Part shown: piece after piece, positions 10,858 through 24,061 of the stretch
Numbering within the stretch: the stretch's first letter is position 1
Layout: every line of letters begins with the position of its first letter
From: Chiridota heheva
Lineage: Eukaryota > Echinodermata > Holothuroidea > Apodida > Chiridotidae
Length of the DNA: 64,000 nucleotides
Direction: 5' to 3'
Assembly: GCA_020152595.1 (NCBI GenBank)
Contig: JAIGNY010001464.1
Span: forward strand, 1-64,000
Program-made: the position numbers and the translations under genes
Notes under the pieces: generated by a model
Told to the model about the DNA's origin: nothing
Databases searched by the model: none
What the model saw: only the letters and a program-made list of their open reading frames with translations

Positions 10858-11010
10858 TCAAGAAATATACGCCGTCACTTTCCGGCCACGAGCTCCTTTA
10901 ATGTAAAACTACCGGATTTGCCTACCGAAAGTGGGGATGCAAAGACTCCCACCCCAAAAATGGAAGGGAGGGGTGGGGGAGGGGAAGGGGGGGGGGAAGG
11001 AGGGGGAGGA
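10858..11010. repeat. Dispersed repeat copies next to a G-rich run
   Basis: AAGAAATATACGCCGTCACT and GAGCTCCTTTAA match the repeat near 5395. It is followed directly by CCGGATTTGCCTACCGAAAG, the hAT-like MITE sequence of 8217-8360, and a G-run at about 10978-11010. Confidence 0.55.
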
Positions 11011-11635
11011 AGATGAGCCTAAACTCATCATACAAATCATATAAATTGGAACAAAGTGTGGGGTGAGGCAAGTTCCCCCATATTCTGCCAATCTGTGTAT
11101 GGTCAGCCATTGAAAGATCATGAATAATAAGAAGAACAGTCTTGAACGATCAATAAGCACATAACACTTAGGCATATTATGAGTTTTGTCGTTGGTCCAG
11201 GCTGCTCTTTGCTCATGGCCAGGGGTAGTAGAAAGGGTCATCTCTGGAAGGCGGAGGGGAAAGGGAGGGGGGAGGAGAACCAAAGCTTTCCCTGTGACAA
11301 GTGCAAAAATTGCATTGGTAAATATTAAGTCTCCATCAAAAGTTGCTGCTTACTGGGCAAACCCTTCAATTTCAGAGAAATTTTCTTCATTTTCGGAAAT
11401 TTGTGGAAAGGTTTTAGGCGAGTTTTCGGGAAATTGTAGCCAGTTTTCGGGAAATTTTGGCAAATTTTCGGAAATTTTACAAAATATACCAATTTCACCT
11501 CCTCCCCGTCCCCCTGCCCGCTTCGTACGCCTCTGCTCATGGCTAGTAATATATTGTTAATTTTCGGAAAATAATTTTCAATTTTCGAAAAGTTTTCTTG
11601 AATTTCTTGAAATTAACTTCATTTGTATCTTTTAT

Positions 11636-12215
11636 TTTCGGGAAATTTTTCCTTTGCCCGTTTAGAAATAGTAACCCTATAGCTGAATAATGCTTATCTG
11701 AGTAGATCTTAATATAATCATGGTAATTTAAAATTATCTTCTGATCATCTGATCATCACTTAGCTTCCGAACTTTATCTGGTTGCGTTGATTTATGGCAT
11801 CAAAGACAATGAATATTCAAAGCTTCTGTCGGGGGCCACGTCCTAGACCCATTCCAAGAGGCCCTGAAGCAGGACTTATTTCCTGGATTCTTTCCCTTGC
11901 TTCGCCCCACGCATATTCATTTACATTTTGGAAGTTTGTGTTGAGTTTAAGCCATTTGGGGCATAAAAACAAGACATCGTTAGACTGAGGTTTCACCCAT
12001 GAATCCCTGCACAATTTTCAGGGAAAGTTTCCCCTCTGTCCGTTTAGAAATGGATACACTATAATACGTATCTGAGTAGATTTTAACATGATAATTCAAA
12101 ATTGTCTTCTTACCATCACTTATTATTTTCCGAACTTTGACAGTTTGTGTTGATCTTCAGTTATTTGGGACATCAAAGACAAGAAATCTTTAGAACTTCC
12201 AGGGGCTGCGCAGGG
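11636..12215. repeat. Diverged tandem duplication of ~375 bp
   Basis: About 11650-11830 (CCCGTTTAGAAATAG ... ATCTGAGTAGAT ... CATCAAAGACAA) is repeated at about 12030-12200 (TCCGTTTAGAAATGG ... ATCTGAGTAGAT ... CATCAAAGACAA) in the same order. Confidence 0.6.
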
Positions 12216-13154
12216 CCTCCTTGATCACGCAGTGGTCTTCAAACATTGGGAAATTCGTCTCTTATTCATACGGATTACGGATTCCCAGTTTTCAATCCAA
12301 GGGGGATTTTTTGGGGTGGGCCAAAATTGGTCATACAAGATTGTTATTAAAATCACTCGGTGACGCCGTATCGCGTGCGCTTAACCATACCAATATTGTG
12401 CCCGACATGTACGACATTGCTACTTGCAGCACCATCACTCAGTATTTTTTAAATAATGTACATGCTGTGTCCACTTAAACTATTCCCGAAATAAACTCCG
12501 TACGTACAGTGTATGTAAAATAGTACACCATTTGTATGGTGTGTAGGGGCAGTGATGTGTACATTTTCGGTGGGCTATTTCAGCATTTTGTAGGTCAAAA
12601 ATGTTGCATTTTGATAACATTATTTTCTTTTTTCATCATACTTTTTCCCACGCCATCCACTCTGCCGGCCACTGGAAAAAAGTAAGAAAAGAATAACTTG
12701 CTCTGGGGTTGATGTAAAAGATACTTTACGTAATAGGAAACTTGAGCTGCAAATTTGGAAATTATTAACGTCAAACTAGCAATAATTCCAAGAAATTAAA
12801 AGGAATTTCTCAGAAATTAAAGAAAATTTCCCGAAATTTGAAACAGATTTCCAGATGATTATCATGAAAATCATCTAGTATGTGTGCCTGCAATGTATCA
12901 CTTAATATCTTTAATTTACCTTGATTTAAATCAGAAAGATAAAAATAGAAGGGGGGTGGAGGCACGCACAAGATGTACGAATATAACGACGAGTGATACT
13001 AAGTACGTACGTTAGGTGTATTCGTATTACGCAAAACCATATAAAACATAAATAACAGTGTATAGCATCAGTGGCACGTATGTTATAGGATGGGAGACGA
13101 AATCACTAAGTAATGCTAATAAATGATAAATAATTCAACGAATACTCAAATAAC

Positions 13155-13450
13155 ATAGGAAAATTGGAGAAAATACCGTTTTCCTGAACTCAGACAATTA
13201 TGATATACATTCAATATACTATCAGGACATTTTGTAAACCTGGCCTGGCACACTTTTATCATGGATTTTTGGGGGGCCATGAAGGTCCTCCCACCCCAAA
13301 CAAAAAGTTATGCGTGAACTTAGCTACCAACCAACGTATGATAATCTTTATCTAACAGCCTAATGAAACCCAAGTTGAGCATCCATTTTTTTGTAGACCA
13401 GTCATCGGATTTTACCATAACTGGTCTCCAAATTTCGCCGAGTGGTCTCC
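13155..13450 (+). repeat. Dispersed repeat, copy 1 of 2
   Basis: AGGAAAATTGGAGAAAATAC, ACATTTTGTAAACCTGGC, CAAGTTGAGCAT and CTGGTCTCCAAATTTC occur in the same order and orientation at about 51035-51350. No terminal repeats identified. Confidence 0.7.
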
Positions 13451-13629
13451 AATCTTGGTACCAATTAGTACGTTAAAAGAGGCACTGTGGCTGCACCCCT
13501 GGCAGCCTGGGACTTTAAGCGGGACTTCTTCTCCTAGATCCCTACCCTGCTTCCCATCAGGACCCCACAATTTTGCATTTACATTTTTGGTTCCGATGCT
13601 AATAGTATAAACAACCAATGCAGTCATGC

Positions 13630-13745
13630 TAGCGTGTGGGTGTGTGTGCGCGCGCGCGTGTGTGTGTGTAGGCCTATTGGGTGTATGTATGTAGGTGTAC
13701 GGTAGGTGTGTGAGTCGCGTTGTTGTGTGGGTACGGGTGGGTGTG
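13630..13745. repeat. GT/GC microsatellite with GTAGGTGT units
   Basis: GTGTGTGTGCGCGCGCGCGT is followed by GT runs and degenerate GTATGTAGGTGT / GTGTGTGAGT units. Confidence 0.85.
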
Positions 13746-15189
13746 TTTTGTACTGGTAGGGGGTTACATGTAATTCCATCGTCACAAAACATTTTGTATT
13801 GATCATTTGAATTGTTTTAGCATCCGTACTTTGTATTAGGCTTACATCGTTCTTGCGTTCTTTATAAGTGCATATAATTTTTTAACATACTAAACTCACG
13901 GACTCACGGACACCGCGGGAGCAGGATGCAGTTGCTGAGCCGGGAAGGATAATGCCATGTAATGGAGGAAGAACTGGTATAACTCGGGTTTTGTCAAAAT
14001 ATCAAAGTATTTTCAGTATTGGTAAGTTTTCTTTCTGAAATATTTTGATTGATATTGGTAAAAATTACAGTTATAATTAAACTTACCCATGCGCACATAT
14101 ATTTATGTTATGAACCAAGCGTTTACGAATATATATGAAGAAAAAAAGGTCGGGTCATTAAACATTTATTTCGTTCGGAATGTATAAAACTACCCTATAT
14201 TTCAAAATTGATGACTGCAAATTTTCGAAGACGAAATTTCGATTGTTGGTTTGTGAAATAGGTTCTACCAGGGAAGTTTACTATCACACTTAAAAATAAA
14301 TACAAAATGCTTGCAAGATCAGAGACATAATGCCACTGTTTTGTTCAGATCTTGCAATAAAATTGTGCAAAAGCAATTGAAAGCAATTGACTTTAATTCA
14401 TTAATTCAAACAAAAAAGAAGGTTTTTAGACCTAAAATCTGAAAAATTGAAATGGCATCTTATCGTCAGAGACAAATTATTAAACATGTAACATATGAAA
14501 AATAATTTCGCGCCGAAACGTTTAGGATTTTTGTATGGTTTTGCGGTTATTAAAAAAAAAAAGATATCATTGGAAAATATTTAGCCATGCGTCAAACAAT
14601 AAATGTAATATAGGCTACCTTTGAGCTGCAAAGAAATGTCATGTCTATGAGTTTTAAATTCGAAAATGGTCTAACCATTATTGCAGTGGGAAATGATAGG
14701 AAATATAATTAAATGGCGTTCACTAATAGTTCTACAATATTGTAATTCCTTGTTTAACGCCATCCCATGGATTGGTATATTTATATTCGAATCTTGCAGA
14801 GGAACCAGGGGCCAAGGCTCCCAATAATTTTATTGGAGAGTGGGAAGCAAGTACCATTTTGACCTCCAATAATAAGGGCTGACTACTTGATTTTGAAGAG
14901 TCAGATTCCATTCATACCTTTTCTTATTCCAAAGGGATATATTTTTCGGCCCGGACATTTGTTACATTTTCATTAAGTTTGTTTCAATTAGCCAGGTCAC
15001 GGTAACGATAATGTGTATTGCGCAATGAGGTCAAGAGGTCAATTGAGAATGTCTTGCCATAAGTATCACTGACACGAATTGAATAACACTGTTACTTCAA
15101 GTTTGTTTTATTTCTTTGTTTAACATTTGAGTGGATTTGGTTGCCTTGCGCTTTCCGGCGAAATGGATATTCCTTCGATTAGGGACATC

Positions 15190-15605
15190 GTGTGGGATAC
15201 CGTGTGGGAAAACTGGGTGGGATGCCATTTGGGACAAGGTTGGGATGCCATGTCGGACATACATTAGGGTGGGATTCCATGTGGGACATAGATATGAACA
15301 TAGGGTGGGGATGACATTTGAGACATGGATGGAAGCCATGTAGGATATAAGGATAAGTCATGTGGTTTATAGGGAGGGATGCCATGTAACACATAGCGAG
15401 GGACGCTATGTGTAACAAAGGGTGGGATATTATGTGAGGCATAAATATGGATGCCATATGGAGCATTTAGACAAATTGGATGCCATGTTAGAGATAGGAA
15501 GGAGCGAAATTTGGGACATAGGGAGGGATGACATGTGGGACATAGGGAGGGACGCTATGTGTTACAAAAGAAGGGATGAAACGTGGGACATAGGGTGGGG
15601 TGCTA
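15190..15605 (+). repeat. GGGATGCCATGTGGGACATA minisatellite, forward array
   Basis: About 20-22-bp degenerate units of GGGATGCCATGTGGGACATA. The same unit forms the opposite-strand array at 15715-16535. Confidence 0.9.
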
Positions 15606-15714
15606 CATGTATATAACAATATTAAATTCAACTAGAACGATAAATACCATCATAGTGATTAAAATTGACACACATATCACAAGTCCAATTATAAAAACAT
15701 CCAACTATTCACCC

Positions 15715-16535
15715 CAGCCATGTTCCATCTGACATCCCACCCTATATCCCACATCATCCCACCCCTGTCCCACATGACATCCATCTTTATGTCCCACATG
15801 GCATCCCAAGTTCCCAACCCATTTTCCACATGACATTCCTCCTTACGCCCCACATGAAAACCTTCCCTTTGTCCCACATACAATCCTTCACCATGTCTCA
15901 CCCTCCTATGTTCCACATGGCATTCATCTCTATGTCGCACATGGCGTCCCATCCTAAAGATGTACCAAATGGCATCCCACTCAGATGTCCCATATGCCAC
16001 CACATGTACCACACGGTATCCTTTCCTGTGCTCCACATAGGATCCATCCCTATGTCCCATATGACATCCACTCTGTCCCACATAGCATCCCTACCCATGT
16101 GCAACATGTCATTCTTTCCTATGCCCTACATGGAATCACCCTCTGTCCCACCTGGCACCCCTCTCCATGTCTCAACCCTCCTGTGTTCAACATAACACCC
16201 ATCTCTATGTCCCACATGGCATCTCCTCCTAAAGATGTACCAAATGGCATCCCATGCACTCATATGTCCCATATGATATCCCATCCTATGTACCACATGG
16301 CATCCTTCCCTGTGCCCCACATGGCATCCATCGCTATGTCCCACTTGACATGCATCTCTATGTCCCACATGACATCCCTACCCATATGCCACATGTCATT
16401 CCTCTATATGCACACGTGTAATCCCTTTCTCTGTCCCACATGGCATCCCTATCCATGTCCCACACTCCTATGTTCCACATGGCATCCATCCCTATGTCCC
16501 GCATGGCATCCATCTTTATATCCCACATGGTATGT
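15715..16535 (-). repeat. Same minisatellite, inverse array
   Basis: Units read TATGTCCCACATGGCATCCC on the + strand, the inverse complement of the array at 15190-15605. Higher-order copying is visible: a block with CTAAAGATGTACCAAATGGC occurs near 15953 and again near 16231. The open frames in both arrays are repeat artefacts. Confidence 0.9.
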
Positions 16536-16848
16536 CACAAAGCCATCCTGTGGTATAATTAACACAGAGAAAGCTTTGGTTTCCATATAATCGGACCGTA
16601 CCACGCTGATTGTTATTATAACTTGACCTGACCCCACAATCAGTTCCGGTGTAAAAGTACACCCCCCTCCCCCTACCCCCGGCCCTTACTTCCCAGGAAA
16701 TTTGGGCCTCCAGACAATTAAGCCATAGCCATCTAATAAATTTGGTCCCCCTTCATAGTAAAACGGTCCGCTAGGAAATTTGGGCCCCTGGGCCCTTCTT
16801 TCCGAGAAAATTTGGAGACAACAACTTGTCCCTTTTTGCAAGAAAAAG

Positions 16849-17054
<206 letters not shown>

Positions 17055-17117
17055 ATTCATTATTCAAATGTTCCAGTGGAGAACTGCATTCCACACATTT
17101 CACACCATCTCTATCTA

Positions 17118-17836
<719 letters not shown>

Positions 17837-18039
17837 TATTTTCTCCTGCTAGATAGAAATTAACAATTTGTGTGTGATATTTCTTTAACTACTCCCAAAG
17901 CATTAAAGAGCTGTGGTCAAGATTTGTAAAAGCAAAGGGAAGTCTTGTTGTGATGTATAAAGTATAAGACGCCAAACTTCTCAATATTGAAAGTTAATCT
18001 TTAATTAATTTTAATCACATGTCACTTTCTTTTATTTTC

Positions 18040-19535
18040 AAGATAAGAGAGAACAAGGGGAAACACCCAACCCAGATAGGATTTTGAGGACAAGAGAAAC
18101 CGACTCCGGATGACGAAGGTACCAGGAGAATGACGGAAGGCTAGAGGGGATAGGAGGCTGAGCGGAACGGGAGGTTAGGGGGACGGGAGGCCAAGGGAGA
18201 CGGGAGGCTAGGGGAGACGGGAGGCTAATGGGGATGGGAGGCAATGGTGGACGGGAGTACATGGGGGACGGGAGACAATGGGGGCGGGGGTCATGGAGAC
18301 GGGAGGCTAATGAGGACGGCAGGCTGATGGGGACTGGAAGATAATGGGGACGGTAGGATAATGGGGACGGGGTACTAATGCGGACTAGGGTTAATGTGGA
18401 CGGGAGACGTAATGTAAGGATTGACCGCACAGGGGAACTGGAGGCTAGAGGTGAACGGGAGGCTACAGGGGGACGGGAGGCTAATAGGGACGGGAGAATA
18501 AGGGGTACCGGGAGGATGAGTGGGTAAGTGGGGTCGGAAGGATAAGGGAGACGGGAGGCTATAAGTACCATGGGATATGAAGGAACATAGGTCGAAGGTA
18601 TTAGGTTAGGGATTATGTGGCCGTGAAGAATCTTTGAGACAGGGGGGACCATGGGGATGTGAGGGACCATGGGGATGTTAGGGACCATGGGGATGTTAGG
18701 GACCATGGGGGCGTGAGGGACAACGGAAACGCATGGGAGCCTGACTACGTTTGGGACCATTGCGACTAATTGACCATAGAGACGTAAGGGACAATAGGGC
18801 GTGCAGGACTATGATCATGCGTGAAGGACCATAATGCATAAGGGACTATGGACATGTGAGGGATCCTGGAAAGGTGAGGGACTATAGAAGCGTAAGAGAA
18901 CAAGGGTGTGAGAACCACGGAGTCGTAAGGGACCTAAGGGGGCGTGAGAGACCATGGGGAAGTTTGAGATTATGGGGCCGTGAAGAATCATTGAGACGTA
19001 AGGTACCTTGGAGACTTAATGAACAATGGAGACGTGATGAACCAAGGGGGCATGAGGGACCACGGAGCATGGGACCCTAACTACGTTAGAGACCGTGGAG
19101 ACTGATTAACCATATAAGCGTAAGGGACAATGGGGAAGGAAGGACAAGGGTGTGAAGGTCCATGATGTTTGAGGGACCATGGACGTGTGAAGTGAACATG
19201 GGCGTCAGGACCACGGAGACGTGAGGGACCATGAGGGCATGAGGGACCACGGAGACGTGTGGGACGCTGAGGACGTGAGGGACCATGGAGACTGAAGAAC
19301 CATAGAGGCGTGAGAGACCTTGGGGACTTGAGGGAACATTGTGCGTGATAGTCAATGAGGTGTGAAGGACCATAGAAACATGATTGATTATGGGGCCGTA
19401 AGGGATCATACAAACATGAGGGACCATAAAGGCTTGAGAGACCATGGGACGTGAAGGTTCATGGGGGCATGCTGGTGTGAGGGACCATGGAGATGTGAGC
19501 GACCCTGGGGACCATAGATCTGAATCGACCATAAA
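18040..19535. repeat. Two linked G-rich minisatellites
   Basis: 18110-18580 has ~17-bp units of GGGACGGGAGGCTAATG. 18640-19510 has ~18-bp units of GGGACCATGGAGACGTGAG. The two grade into each other. The Pro/Ser-rich minus frames and Arg-rich plus frames are artefacts. Confidence 0.9.
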
Positions 19536-20434
19536 TCTGAATCGAGTTTATTTGGAACTGCCTTCACAAAAGTGTGCGTGAATCTCGGAGAGACATGTAC
19601 ACTTCTACAGGTTTGTCTATATGCTCCGAGGACTCAAAACAACTTGGTGCAAAAAAGTCTAACGAGGACTTGCATATATCAAGTGTGAAAGCATGTTTTC
19701 AGTTTTAACTACTGCATTTCACAAAAGCAAATATACCTTTTAATGCATCCAATATAGTTGCGCACTTTTTAGAATTAATGAACGTTGTAAGGTCTTGACT
19801 AAAAACGTGTCATTATATGCTAATACAGGATCATACATTTTTGCAAAACCAAGGACCCTCCTCAAATGACGTCAGATGCCCTTGTTTGATGAATCTGATC
19901 ATTTATTCATGTTTTCCTCCAATTAAGTCCTCGGTTGGTCGATGTGTTGTCAGGTATCGGCCCTCGATAGTACAGACAAACAAACTCTTATTTGCACACT
20001 TCAGAGGTATGATACACAACGTTTTATAATGTATTGGTTGATGATGCCATCTATCCGCATAAGTGGCTTCACAAAAGTTTAACGGTACAGTACGGCTATA
20101 CTTGCAAGTAGTGTAACCGTGGCCTCACATTTACGGATCTGTCTGGAAGCTTCATACAGCAGGATTATATGGGTAAGGCCTCGCTTTGTAAATAAATGAT
20201 TATCGTTATTAAGAATGTTCTTGTGATTCAATGTCTGTTGTGTTAGTCCGGGAAGCTTTTTACGCGCGATTGTTGCGGTTTGGTTGCTTGATCGGATTGG
20301 CCCGTTTTATTCCTCCAGCTGTTGATTGGTCAATGTACATATGTTTCGGCTATTTTCGGCTACGTTCAATATGAAAAGGTCTACACCTACGTGAATTGTA
20401 CGATTGGTCCAATATGGACACGTGAATCTCGGCC
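19536..20434. other. No gene recognised
   Basis: Mixed-composition sequence with no supported exon. The left limit of the adjoining inverted LINE segment is uncertain and may reach into this stretch. Confidence 0.45.
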
Positions 20435-20650
20435 ATCCTCACTTGCCAATTACGCCTACAAACTTTTTTTAATGGGACAAACTTATTTACACCCTCCAAA
20501 ACTATAGTTCGGAGAACATCCCATGCTTTCAAGATCTAAGTCACGGAGCAAAGAAGTCCAATCAAATGTATCCCGAAGTGCAGCAAAGTCAGCATTCTTA
20601 AAATCTAAAACCAGTTTATTAGCAGAATAAGCCTTTGTGAAACAATACAG
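20435..20650 (-). pseudogene. LINE ORF2 fragment (endonuclease-RT linker), inverted 5' segment
   Basis: Minus-strand translation gives KLVLDFKNADFAALRDTFDW followed, after a frameshift near 20525, by AWDVLRTIVLEGVNKFVPLK. This is the pattern of the stretch between endonuclease and reverse transcriptase in CR1/Jockey-like LINEs. It abuts, head to head, a plus-strand fragment from further downstream in the same ORF. Family is judged from sequence pattern, without a search. Confidence 0.6.
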
Positions 20651-20654
20651 ATCA

Positions 20655-21241
20655 AATCTAATGAGTTAGTTTCTTGGTCCCAAACATTGCAGATGTCATT
20701 CAATGTTGATAAATGCAAAGTTAATCATTTTAGTCAGAACAATTTGGTTTTTGATTACTGCATGAATGGTTCAGGTCTCGGTTGTGTTGATCAAGAAAGG
20801 GATCTAATTATTGTCATTGCTAGCAATCTAAAGTCTTCTAAACAGCTTTAGCAGCTGCAAGGGCAAATTTTGGAGCAGGTTCAGCGAAGAACCACTAGAC
20901 TTACTCCCGAAGTAAAGAATCTCTTTTATGAATCTAGGTTGCAAATTCTTGGTTTTACCACGCTTGAGTTGAGAAGAGTACGTGGCGATATGATTCAAGT
21001 TTTTATATTCCTATCTGGTAGTGATGCTTTGACTTCCTGTTATTTCTTGCATGTTTTAGCTAATCCTCATGTAACACGTGGTAACAGTTTGAAGTTGACC
21101 AAAGAGTTCTCACAGATAAATATTCGGCGTTTTAGCTTTTCGCAAAAAGTCGTTAATGAGTGGAAAGGTTTGCCTGAGTGGGTAGTTAGCTCCAATTCTG
21201 TTCACAATTTCAAAGTCAACATTGAAGAAGTTCTTTACTAA
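20655..21241 (+). pseudogene. LINE reverse transcriptase, C-terminal fragment
   Basis: It reads LVSWSQTLQMSFNVDKCKVN, then GLGCVDQERDL and SNLKSSKQ, a frame break with apparent loss of about 100 codons, then EQVQRRTTRL, LGFTTLELRRVRGDMIQVF and a C-terminal FSQKVVNEWKGLP, ending at TAA. This is the thumb/C-terminal part of a CR1/Jockey-like RT. A (TGTTA)n tail at about 21322-21339 is a typical LINE 3' end. Inactive. Confidence 0.8.
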
Positions 21242-21344
21242 CTCTGGGCGTCTTTGATTTTGTGTGTGTGGTAATTGTGTTAGTTTGGGCTTTTTATGGG
21301 ATGACTAACCTCCCTTAGCCTTGTTATGTTATGTTATGTGTCAT

Positions 21345-23377
21345 TATTCAAATTAGTTATCCGGAAAATGCCGATTCAGATTTAAAAAGCTCTATGGATT
21401 TTAATAGTATGTCGATTTGTGCGGCTAATTCACACCATATCCAGATATCAGGGCGCCATTATTGCTATAGCAAATGCAGTCGTAAGTTATGAACTTTTCA
21501 TCTTGTGCACTATTTACACGCTTGTCATGTCAATAAAAAATGCCGATTTGTTTACAAAGTTAATGTCTATAGTGTATTTTTACACAGAACAAGGTTCGAA
21601 ATGTGACTATCTACTTAGTCTGTTAGTAGCCAACAGGTCAAGATAGAAGTGCGTGTGAAGTTTGCAATCACAACGGCTACCCTAGAGATACTCGTTTCTG
21701 CGTATATGGTATGTCCATAATTTTTCTATTTATATATCAATATAAGAACTATCTCTTCCTCATCATTTGCATAAATACTTGGGAATTCCGTGTTCACAAT
21801 CCCCTCTTATGTGCAAATATGAAGTTTGATTATGAATTATGTTCAATCTTCAGAATTTATTTCTCAGGTTTGCGTATAAGCGTTTCCTACTTCTCATTTT
21901 CTCGTATGAAATCGGGAAACTTTATATGGAGGTAGTCCTGCATGTCCTCTCCAAAGGGTAAAGATGTCCTGAAAATTCGGGTCCATAAAATTTGTGAAAA
22001 GGTCCAGATGTTGAGGTAATTCAACCGTTTTGTTGTAGCTCTTCAGTATAATTTAGCCTTCAAACAGTTTAAAAAACGACACAATTACATTGATATTCGG
22101 CAATATTTGCATAATTTGAAAGCTTAATCGCCAGAAAACAGGTAAAATAACTACCAGACTACACTGCTACAGGGAGGATCCGGTAGAGAGAGAGGGGTGG
22201 GGTTTCTATGATACTTTTTTACCATGAAATAAATCTTAATTGTTACGGCTTATGGTGACAGGATAAGCTAATAAAGTATTCAATTCTTCATATATTTAAT
22301 TTTTTCTTCTCTTTATGGGTTTTAATGGATATTTGTTTTTCAATTGTCGGGAAATTTTCTTTTGAAAAGTGTTCTACCAAGATTACTTTACCAAATTTCC
22401 TTTCGGTTTTTTTTCAGTTTTTTCAATTACATTTGAACAATTTCCCAATTTTACCTCCCAACCGGGCAGAAAACATGCAAGTAGGTAAAAGTGGCAACTC
22501 AGGGGCAGTCCTCACCCTTCCCATTCATATACGCGGGATACATTATATCTTATCCCCTTTGCCCCTTACCACTGCTGATTTATGTTGCATTGAATGATGG
22601 CAAAACATATTTAGTAAAAAACATGTCAGCCCATATACTGTAGGTCTACTGCTGTAGTACCCACGGTGTGGTTTATCTGTTATTGTTGCACCAGGAAAAC
22701 ATTTTTGAAGAAAGCATTCAACAAGAGTAATGGGCGCCCGCCATGACACTGTTCTCCTTCTGCACATTGAAGCTTCATGGCGCCGTCTCTAGATCTCACA
22801 TATGGAAAACCAAGGGCAGATGTATTGGCCCTGCTCCCCAAATGAGTAGATGGAAATGAAGATTTAATCAGATTAGGTATTCACCCAAGCCAAGATTGTG
22901 AAGCTTCCAGACTACGCTACACCCGCTGGATCCCAAACGTATTTTATCTCTTTACAATATCTCAAACAAATTCCATAGTTTGAGGTCCTCCCGCAAAAGC
23001 ACTGACATTTGTTTTTATCAGTATATGGGGCCCAAACGCTAAAATCTCCACGAATCTCAACACATTATGCGCCACTGCACAACCATAATCTCACGAACCT
23101 GGCATGTCTGGCGGCGCCTGCTAATCAATCCCTGAAGCATTTGCATGAGGATTAATATATCTTGCGTTAAAGGCTAAATATTGTGTAACGTGGATATGCA
23201 AATACACTACACGTTTCTGATTTGTCAATTTTTTTACACAATTACCAACAAGCCAATCATTTTCCGCCGCAGAAGTGATGTAACTATTATATAGCATATT
23301 AATTTGTGACGGATCTAATAAGCATTTTTTTTTAGACGAGGTTCCCTCTTGCGTTAACTATGCCTCCAATTATCAAC
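21345..23377. other. No gene recognised
   Basis: AT-rich, without recognised coding domain, RNA gene or repeat array. Short open frames lack family features. Confidence 0.45.
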
Positions 23378-24061
23378 TTAAAGGATTAGTTCAATGGTCA
23401 AGCAAGTCCATCTTATATGAAAGAGGATTTCAAAAGAAACAAAATGGTAAAAAAGTATCAAAAATCTAATTCGGAGATATTTCAAGTTTAAATCTCCGTC
23501 TTATCTGTATAGAAACAACTTTTGTAGTAAGTCTATTCTGTATTATGGAAAGTTAGCGTCCTCACCCTCACATCTTAACAATCGTTAATGTATTGTAAAG
23601 AAAGCTAATTCAAGTTTTTTACTATTCTAATTATTTGTCCTCAAACTTTCTTCAGATGATATATCATAAATGCCCTTACATTCAGTTTTTAATTATTTGT
23701 TTTTTTAGCCACAAAATCGCAGGACAAAATATGATAGAATACAAAGACTGAGGATTTTGAGGCAATGGCATCACACTATTTTAATTATTTGTCCTCAAAC
23801 TTTCTTCAGGTGATATAGTATAAATACCTTTAGATTCAGTTTTACTACTTTTCTGACATATCCTATGGTTTTTTAGCTACAAAATCTGCAGTACAAAATA
23901 TGACAGAATACAAAGACTTTGAGGATTCTGGGGCTATGACATCAAAACTAGTCTGATTTCAGTCGTTTCTACTCAAATGATACCAACAAACTTTAAACTT
24001 AAAAAATATTTCCTTAACGAATAAGATTTTTATTTGCTTTTTTCATCATTTTGTTTTTTAT

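Larger units (their letters stand above)
12480..15090. other. No gene recognised
   Basis: No exon or RNA gene could be supported. It contains one dispersed repeat copy (13155-13450) and a GT/GC microsatellite (13630-13745), listed separately. Confidence 0.5.

Noticed and set aside
12290..12478. Possible terminal exon (open frame ending ...NNVHAVST, with AATAAA at 12489)
   Set aside because: The sequence looks protein-like but has no convincing acceptor, family resemblance or partner exon, so it was not called.
15190..16535. CRISPR-like array
   Set aside because: Units are contiguous degenerate minisatellite repeats with no unique spacers, and the DNA is clearly from an animal genome.
15985..16590. 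201-codon frame with repeated MSHMAS and PTWHPS
   Set aside because: It is an artefact of the inverse minisatellite array.
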